The notes beneath the pieces were generated by a model, which did not search any database, was not told the DNA's origin, and saw only the letters and a list, made by a program, of their open reading frames with translations. From Hepsetus odoe (taxonomy: Eukaryota; Chordata; Actinopteri; Characiformes; Hepsetidae), in NCBI GenBank assembly GCA_017165825.1, contig CM029377.1, positions 25,138,386 through 25,202,385 of the forward strand: 64,000 nucleotides of DNA, in the 5' to 3' direction. The translations under genes were made by a program, and so were the position numbers. Shown piece by piece: positions 56,301 to 64,000 of this stretch. Position 1 is the stretch's first letter. Each line of letters begins with the position of its first letter.

Positions 56301-57405
56301 CTAAGAGCCACATCTAAGTGCAAGGTGTGACCAGTCAGGGCAGAGCGATACAAGCCATGACAGATATCTCAACAGCATTTGCATGTAGGCTTTACAATTG
56401 TGTGTAACTGTAATTTAGAAATTTAGAAACATTTGCTTTGATTCCAGAGTGAAAAAGTTAACAAACTTCAACAGGGAACTTTCTTAAATATGGCAATTTA
56501 TCTGTAAATTTTAGAGCACAGTTGTGGTATGTTCTTATTTTCAGCCACTAAACATTTGACCAGGACTTCTGCACATAAATGTATTTTGCACACACTTACT
56601 GGGAAATTTTCTCTCCTGTCACTATGCCAACTGAGCTGTGTTTATGAATTTATGCTAGATGTCATTTGTCACTTTGTGGAAAATACTGGGTCTTTTGGTT
56701 AGGGTTTAAAGCAAAAAAAATCACTGCTATCACTGTTGTGGGCATTGCCTTTAAGAATGACAAAGAAGAGGGTTTGGTTCCATTCATAAGAAATCTAATC
56801 TAATCAGATTGGGGTTCGCTGTGCTACAGTATAAGTAAGAGGATTACATTGAGCATTGGAAGTGCCGTACACATAATGACACAGGAAATCCTCACTCGTA
56901 TGAAATCCAATCCTATTCTTTAAAGGATTGAAATCCTTGCTGACATGGAGGCTTTTCTGAATGCAACTGTTGGAGAAATTAGACCTGTAGACACATTTTT
57001 GTCCTGTATTTCAATGTGCTGCCCTGCTTCCACAAAGATATTATGGTAGATTAAGATAGGAGCGTTTGCCGCAGCTGGTACAATTGCGGCTTAGGTCAAT
57101 AGCTGAAATCAGTGAACGGTTATGTAGACAAGGCATGGCTGATAGAAAGCTTGTGGGAGCACTCTAAATGTAAATGAAATAAGGGTCCTCATTTGGGACA
57201 TGAAAGCAGTAATCAGGCAAGTGTCCAATCTGTAGAAATATGGAGCCATCTACACTTGTTCTCCGGTTTTTTAAGTACCCCATAATGTAAGATCATCCAT
57301 GCCTCCACTGATGCCAGTGAGATTTGTGATCATTCTTCAAAAGTGTTAGAGAATTCACTAACAGAGCAAACATAGGTAGCAATATTAAACATTAGTAACT
57401 ATAGG

Positions 57406-57460
57406 AACAGTAATGTTTTCAGAAAATAGTGTTGTTTATGGACATTCTGGTGCCCTAGGT
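57406..57460 (+). repeat. 55-bp inverted repeat, left arm
   Basis: Starts aacagtaatgttttcag and ends tggtgccctaggt. The exact reverse complement lies at 58025-58079. Confidence 0.95.
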
Positions 57461-57678
57461 GAGACCGAACCACCTAGGTTGCCTGTGCTTACAAATGCAC
57501 CTTGTAATTATTATTTATTATCGTTGTAACAAATTTAATCAATTTATTAATTCATTCATTAAATTAGTCTCAGTAGAGAAATTCATTTGTACATATTTAG
57601 GGATATAAAAATAAACAAATCTTTGCAATTTAGACCTAGGTTAAATGGGAAAAAAAAAACACGTAAAAGGCCTTTTAA

Positions 57679-57735
57679 AAAGTGAAAGTGACTATTCTTG
57701 TCATTGCGAGGTCACAGCACAGCACACAGTGAATC
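57679..57735 (-). mobile_element. SINE family A, 3' end piece of a broken copy
   Basis: agtgaaagtgactattcttg and the tcacagcacagcacacagtg block end abruptly at about 57735; the head of the same element resumes at about 58136. Confidence 0.88.
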
Positions 57736-58024
57736 GATAGTGATTCGGTCATGATAATAGTTCAACAGTTAGAAGAGATACTTGTTAAAAGTAAAATAAA
57801 TTAGTTCTAACAGCCAAATCACTTTAAATCAAAATCAAACCTTGGGCCAAAATACTATTTTTCATAATACTACTAAGTTTCATAGAGAAAACAGTTTTAC
57901 ATCATAATCACTGTTCAAATGAGTTTTTGAGAATGAGAATTTTAGGCCAGTGGATTAGCATTCTTAAATGTTTTTTTTTCTAAAACAAAGCACTGTCATT
58001 ATATCACTTTTACAACTCATTCTA

Positions 58025-58079
58025 ACCTAGGGCACCAGAATGTCCATAAACAACACTATTTTCTGAAAACATTACTGTT
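58025..58079 (-). repeat. 55-bp inverted repeat, right arm
   Basis: Exact reverse complement of 57406-57460, lying in the roughly 400-bp stretch that replaces the middle of the broken SINE. Confidence 0.95.
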
Positions 58080-58135
58080 TCATTTGACAATTCTGACAGC
58101 ATTTAATTACTCTTCAAAGCTGTTTTAAAGAATTT

Positions 58136-58210
58136 TTCTGGTCTGGGATTCAAACCCGCAACCCTCCGATCCTGGGGCCAAGTCACTAAACACTAGGCCA
58201 CCGCTGCCCA
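58136..58210 (-). mobile_element. SINE family A, head piece of a broken copy
   Basis: On the minus strand: gggcagcggtggcctagtg head and gggtttgaatccc box B. It continues the copy begun at 57679. Confidence 0.88.
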
Positions 58211-61200
58211 AAAAGGAAATTTCCACCATTTACTATGTCACATTTACTTAGTTTTGTCCTTCTAAGATTCCACTATCAAGAGCAATTTAAATGCTTTTCA
58301 AACGAAATCAACCTTCACTTAATAAAAATCTGCTGGCTTACATGTTAACCTGATGTATATAATTAGGTTACCTCAGGTACCTTTTTATAAAATGGTGTAA
58401 CTAGCAATTAAAGGGGTTCTCATGAAGCCTGCATAACATGCCTCAGTGTACTTGCCTCACCTGAACTGAAAATAGTTACAACACCACTGGAAGCAATATA
58501 TTTTATTAATGTGGAGCAAGGGTACTCATTTGAAGAAAATCCAACATGATATTTTTTCCAGTATGTAGGAAAGACCAAATGGTCTTTGCAGTTAATGGCA
58601 AGCAGGCATCCCAGTGGAGCAGCTTGGGCAGTTAAATATAATGTTCTTACCATCTCAACTGCCTACAAATTGCAGCACACTTGCTCGTTTTTCCCAGCGC
58701 ACGTTTCATTCCATCGGCTCTTTTCTGAGATAATCCATCCTTGTCTGATCCTCTCCACATGTTAAGAATGTTCTTTTAAAATGGCATCTCATGAAAAAAA
58801 AGGCATTCATGTTTATGCTGCAAGGTTGCTCAGCTGGGGCTAGCACCATCCTTTGTTCCATCCTGGCCACGGTCTGGGATGCTGTCACAACAAAGCTGGT
58901 GGCTCAAAGCAGCTGCTGTGATCAAACACAGTCAGAAGGTCCAGATACAAACATGTAATGTTATATTTCTTCAGCAACAGTGCAATTTCTCCTTTCAGGA
59001 TGACACCCAAGAACAAAATAGCCACATGTTCTTTATAGCGGCCCTACAGATAACTCAATTTTGGTTCCCTAAAGAACCTTTCAGTTGAGATGTTTCTAAT
59101 TTTTAGAGCCATTCAAAGGTTCCTTAGGAACCAAAGAAGGTTCTTTTCCAGCAGTGCTCCAAGGAACTCTGTTTCACACCTTTATTTTTAATAGCACAGC
59201 CATCCATGATGAATGGCGGAGTGCCCATTAAAGTCCAAGCAGACACCTCTCTAAGCCCCTGTCTGTCTAGTAGAAGCCTGATGGAAATGGATAGTTCTGA
59301 TCTTTGTTCAGACAGTGACTTGAAATATAGCGGACGCTCTGTCTAAGTGATTCACCTGGGCTTTTTCTTTTTTTTCTTCTTGCTTTCAGGTCAGAGCCAT
59401 GTGAGGTTCTTGGTGTTACAGCTAAAGAGAGGCTGAATTATGTGTAGTGTTGCTTTGAAAAGGCCGATCTGTCAAAGCCAAAGCCCAAGCCTGAGTGAGA
59501 GCATGAGGAGGGTGAAGGAGAGAATAAGACAGCAGAGTGTTGAAGGGGGCATAAAATGGGTTGGGTCAATTGGGTAAGAATCTCATTTTGCAATTTCTTT
59601 TTGATATGATACAATATGCAGCATTTCTTTCTCTATTTTAATAAGATGGAAACAAACAATTACATTGCAAAATAAGTACCTCATAATTTAACAAGGGGAT
59701 TCTTCAAGGTTTCAGGCAACAGTCAAAGGATATTTCTTTGGTGTTGCACAGAATCCTTTTGCTAATAATGGAAATAAAAAAATATCTACTATTTCTCATG
59801 ATAATACTATACGGCTAAGATTATAAGGCTAAGATTATAAGGCTTATTGCTAAGATTCAGAATCATGATAGCCTTAATACCCTATCTTCAGATTTTATTT
59901 TAGCAAGACAAGCAAATCCACCAGCCTTATGATATAGGTTTTGTTGCCTTGCCTTTAAGACTGATGTATGTAAATGACTCCTGTTCAGTTTGGCTGTGCA
60001 GTAATCTGCACACTTTCTTTAACTTCAACTGGCAGTGCTTAACTGTTTTAGTCTTGACAGCAAGAAGTAAATGCTGGGTTTCTTGACATCATAAAAACTA
60101 TTAAAATTAGCTGTTTATTAGCTTCTAATTATGGACTGTACTAAATTGGGAGTGAACAGTGTGCATTGAAACTTTAATAGTGTTGAATAAATCTTTTATT
60201 TAAAAAAGGCAAGAAAAATTGCTTTGCTATGATATTAACCCTTTCAAATCAGCAAAATGTTTAGAAATGGGCTAAAAGTTGGCATAATATTCATAATGAG
60301 AAGCACTAAATGTAAGGTATTTCACTTGCCAGGATACCATTTTGGCAGTGCGCACCAATATCACAATGGCAAGAAAGTGAAATCAGTGCCGTATCCAGGC
60401 TCCAGGGCATTCGTGACAGTGAATGGAAGAACATACAAATGCAAATCACAGAGGGTCTTTCACAAAATGCCTCAACAGCACTTTCTGCATAATGTGATTT
60501 TGATGATGAATGTCCACACACTGTGCATGAGATAATGACCCGGCGAAAAGAGAGATTGCTCCCTGAATGAGCTCTGGAGTAGAGCTCTGTTACAAGCTAA
60601 CAACCCCTGCAAAATATGTATGGCACAGAGCTTGTGTGGACCATGTAAAGTTCCCATGAACCCAAGAGATAAACACGACCTTGCGAAGGTACTGAATACA
60701 CAGCAACTATTAAATGTTCATTCAAGCTATTGGGGAACAGGCAGGGGCTTCTTTAGACTGTCGACCGATCAAACAGTATTATTGCTGCGCCTGTAGAAGC
60801 TTCTGTATGCAGGCATGATTGTACAACATAGTAGGTCTACACATGATATGTCAAGGCCAAACTCTGCAGCAATATTTAATCCACTGTCAGCAATATATTC
60901 ACTAGATAATATAGATAACATCATTTGTTGGGTGCTTGAGTTTGAATTGAAGACAAATTATTTTAAAACCCCTAAAATTAACAAAACAGAAAGATTCCTT
61001 TCTGGAAATGTGTTTTCTTTCTGGTAAACTTACAGAATACAGAATACAGAACAGAATAAAAGACAACAAAATGAGTGCTTTAAGAAGAGAATGTCAATAC
61101 TCAGAAAACATGGGAGCATAAATATTATGAACACATATATTAAGCATATATTAGAGCATATATAATATATAGAAGCATATATTAGATGTTATACTGTGTA

Positions 61201-61987
61201 CATAATGTGAGTTTTATGTTAAATTGAATCCATATTGTCTGTCTGTAATACCCCTTTTAATACCCTCTCTCTATCAAACATATATATCTTTATTTTTAAT
61301 TTTTGTCTTTTGTTTGTGTATGTGTGTGTTTGTGTGTTTGTGTGTGTGTGTGATAACTGTATACTATTCTTAAATAATCATAATCACAAATGTTAGATAT
61401 GTTGGCTAGATTTAGGATTTTTTTCTTTGCCACTCAATTCAGCTCAATGACTCAAGCAGGATATATTAGCTAAAAAATAGCTTCCTTCATCCTTGTTTGC
61501 CCTCCACTGCTTAGCTTTGGAGCTCGTCGTAGCTCTAATGCTGATCCTGCTGCTCTTCCACTGAATGAACAACATTGTCCTTAGCTGAAATAACCTAGTT
61601 ACACTCGTCTGCAATTTGATTACTAGGCCGCCACAACTAAATGCTTTCTTCAGCGCTTCTCCTTTAGGAGGATAATTCTGCCGTGGAGGTTCGAGTTCTA
61701 GCACCACCTCCATTCTACAAAGCCATGCAGCCTAATTTTATCGATCCCTTTAGGCTGCGTGAAATAAGTAGAGAAGAGTGTTTATTTACTGAAAGAGAAA
61801 AGGACAAGGGCAAGAATTACAGCAGCACCGAAGGGGAACTCATATTCATCTTTGTGCAGAACTACAGCACTGAATGACAATCTGCACATATGGGAGGTGA
61901 CTTAAGGGATGTCAATGTCAATGCCAAATCATACAGGTGGAGGGTGGGCATATTGACTCAATAAAACAGAAAGGTGCAAATAAATAT

Positions 61988-62055
<68 letters not shown>

Positions 62056-62070
62056 GTATATATATATATT
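61988..62070. repeat. CA then TA microsatellite
   Basis: About 26 CA units with one CT interruption, then TA units interrupted by a TG. Confidence 0.96.
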
Positions 62071-63793
62071 TACTATGCCATTCCCCTACTTCTCACAGCA
62101 AAGAACATAAGTAGTTTGAGAAACAGTTTTCACATTTAGCAGCAGCACTATTATAGAAAAGATAACAGTGTACATTTAACACATACCTGTCAACACTTCA
62201 GGGAATTTTTCTGCAACTAATATGTAATGCTGTGAAATCCATATCCTAAAAATGTCATCTACTGTAGGTCTTTTTTGATGTTGTGCGTTATGCGTTAAAT
62301 TTTCCGATTATGCTTCATCATATCTCCATCGGGTTAAAAAAGCAAATTAAAATTGGCATGCGGCATAAAAACTGCCTTAGTGGCAGCACCTTGAAGGCAA
62401 ACAAAGAGGGATGAGATGTGCTTGAAACGAGGGTTTACTTATGATCTGTGTTGCCACTGCGCATCTTACTTCAGAAAATATCAAGAGTTTTTCATCATCT
62501 GACAGAGAAGAGGGCTTCAAGTCAAATGCCTACATGCACAGGCTTTTAGAAAAAGCATGGCCATTCAGAGAAACTCTGATGAAGTCCTGCCTCTGTGAAA
62601 CTGCAGAAGTAAAAATAAATAAAATAAATACATTAAAAAGCCACACTGATGTTCAATTAATGCTGCAACGTTTTTATTACTCTTAGGAAATGTCCTGTTT
62701 TACATAAGCAATATATTTCAGATGTATGTATTTATTATTTACAGTGCAATACTGTGTAAAGGGCACATTCAATGACAGCATAAAACCCATTAAAGGACTA
62801 AACGATCACTCTAGCTTATTTCAACCTTACTTCAATATGTTGTATGTGTGTTGTATGTATGATAACAGCACAAAATCAATTTAAAACCTCCCCTGTAACT
62901 ACTTAATATATAATAATATATATAATAAAACTCTAATTCACATTAGAAGTCAATGACCAGATTCTTCATCTTGTGTTGATGCTACTACTGTTGACATTGA
63001 CATGCATGTCCTATGGCTTAAATAAATCTGTCATATCTAGAGCAATACACATCCACATCCAATGGCTTGTAAGCATGGGATATGGACGAGGCAGAAAACG
63101 TAGGTGCTTGAGCCTCTAACCCAGATTAAAAGGAGTCTCTCTTCATGGCTGTACAGGACAGAGATTTATCAACACCTTAAAGAACCTAGTGGCTTTCTGC
63201 CGTATATCAAACGCTCTTTCACCAAAGCAATTTATCCCCCTTCTTTGTCACAAATCTCTTCAGATGGAACCTTTTCTTTTTTGTTCTAAAAAAAAGACCA
63301 GAGAAAAAGAAACTAGCCTCATTTGAGGTCATGCTTGTCACTTCTTAAGCCTGACAAGATTCCACCATTACTTAAAAGCCGATGAATCATAGCATAACAC
63401 CAAGCCAGTTTCTTGACCCCTTAACGACAAGGCTTAACTCTGACCTTTGTACTAGGTGTGTATTACAGACTGAGCTGAATAATAGCAGGAAATAGAACAA
63501 TAGGATTGTGGAAGCCTATTTCAAGTATGTTTTCGTTTTTGGGCGCTATTCTAACCGTCTGTTGTTATGGTTAAAATTCACACTTGCTGTGAGTGGTAGA
63601 CGTATTAAAAGGACTCTGCATTTGTTTTTTGTTTTTTTTTTTCCTTTTCTTTTTTTCTTAGAAGGGTTAAGGCAAGAGGTGGGAGGACACTTTTTTTTTG
63701 GAAACTGGAACTGTCCGCCCACTCCCTCTTGCTGCTGGCAATCGCTTTCGGTTCAGTTCGAAACGCCTGCTGAGAGTAACTGATGGTCCAAAT

Positions 63794-63833
63794 GGGTGGT
63801 GGTAGGGGGGCAGTAGGAGGGTGAGCTGGGGGG
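63794..63833 (+). other. Possible G-quadruplex motif
   Basis: Four runs of three or more G separated by loops of 8, 8 and 6 bases. The loops are slightly longer than the strict definition. Confidence 0.5.
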
Positions 63834-64000
63834 ATTTAGGCCAGATAGCCGTAAAAAAAAAAACAAATAGTGCACCAGCGAACAAGCTTCGACTAAAATA
63901 TTGGCAAGATAGCCTCCAGCTATGACCGCCCAGATTTTATGCCACTTTGGCTGAAAGAGATTCGGATTGGAAATCTGGCAGACGGCAGCTTTTCGAGAGA

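Larger units (their letters stand above)
53301..64000 (-). other. adgrb3: ADGRB3 intron, 5' part beyond window
   Basis: Intron upstream of the linker exon. No CUB-like or signal-peptide exon is readable on the minus strand. It contains a possible foldback element (56092-56364), a 55-bp inverted repeat pair with a broken SINE (57406-58210) and CA/TA arrays (61988). The stretches 53840-56090, 58211-61316 and 62071-63600 show nothing I can name. The last 300 bases are richer in CG and G runs. Confidence 0.75.

Overview
The window is intronic vertebrate DNA, almost certainly from a teleost fish. It is AT-rich and carries no bacterial-style genes. It is littered with fish-type repeats: Tc1/mariner relics, tRNA-headed SINEs, RTE-like and L2-like LINE fragments, a hAT MITE and long dinucleotide arrays. 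The only host gene I can support is on the minus strand: adhesion G protein-coupled receptor B3 (ADGRB3, also called BAI3), running from high to low coordinates.

Eleven consecutive internal exons are readable, all with GT-AG borders and mutually compatible phases (1497 coding bases, 498 whole codons plus split end codons). In transcript order they are: a linker exon (53190-53300); four thrombospondin type 1 repeat exons (50570-50731, 44899-45063, 37784-37948, 29448-29612); two exons for the hormone-receptor-like (HormR) domain (28817-28918, 22465-22571); and four exons of the GAIN domain (20431-20625, 17770-17838, 13548-13656, 2169-2315). The exon with the signal peptide and CUB-like region lies beyond 64000. 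The rest of GAIN, the GPS, the seven-helix domain and the cytoplasmic tail lie before position 1. The window therefore encodes only extracellular receptor, the part that binds C1q-like proteins and Nogo-receptor-type partners in the vertebrate family.

All remaining sequence is intron. The main repeats are an RTE-like LINE at about 42466-44589, and a 5'-truncated copy of the same family at 10900-11337 with a 16-bp target-site duplication. There are four clear, different Tc1/mariner relics and one doubtful one, a 201-bp hAT MITE with an 8-bp duplication, and about a dozen SINE copies from two families plus a chimeric form.

The best second-look items are structural. A 55-bp perfect inverted repeat at 57.4/58.0 kb has one arm inside a rearranged SINE. 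The MITE holds an inverted copy of its own host flank. A new 20-bp hairpin sits inside a Tc1 relic. Long microsatellites lie very close to the splice sites of the first two thrombospondin exons. I found no evidence for a wholly new gene system; the novelty here is rearrangement and possible splicing regulation inside a known neuronal receptor gene.
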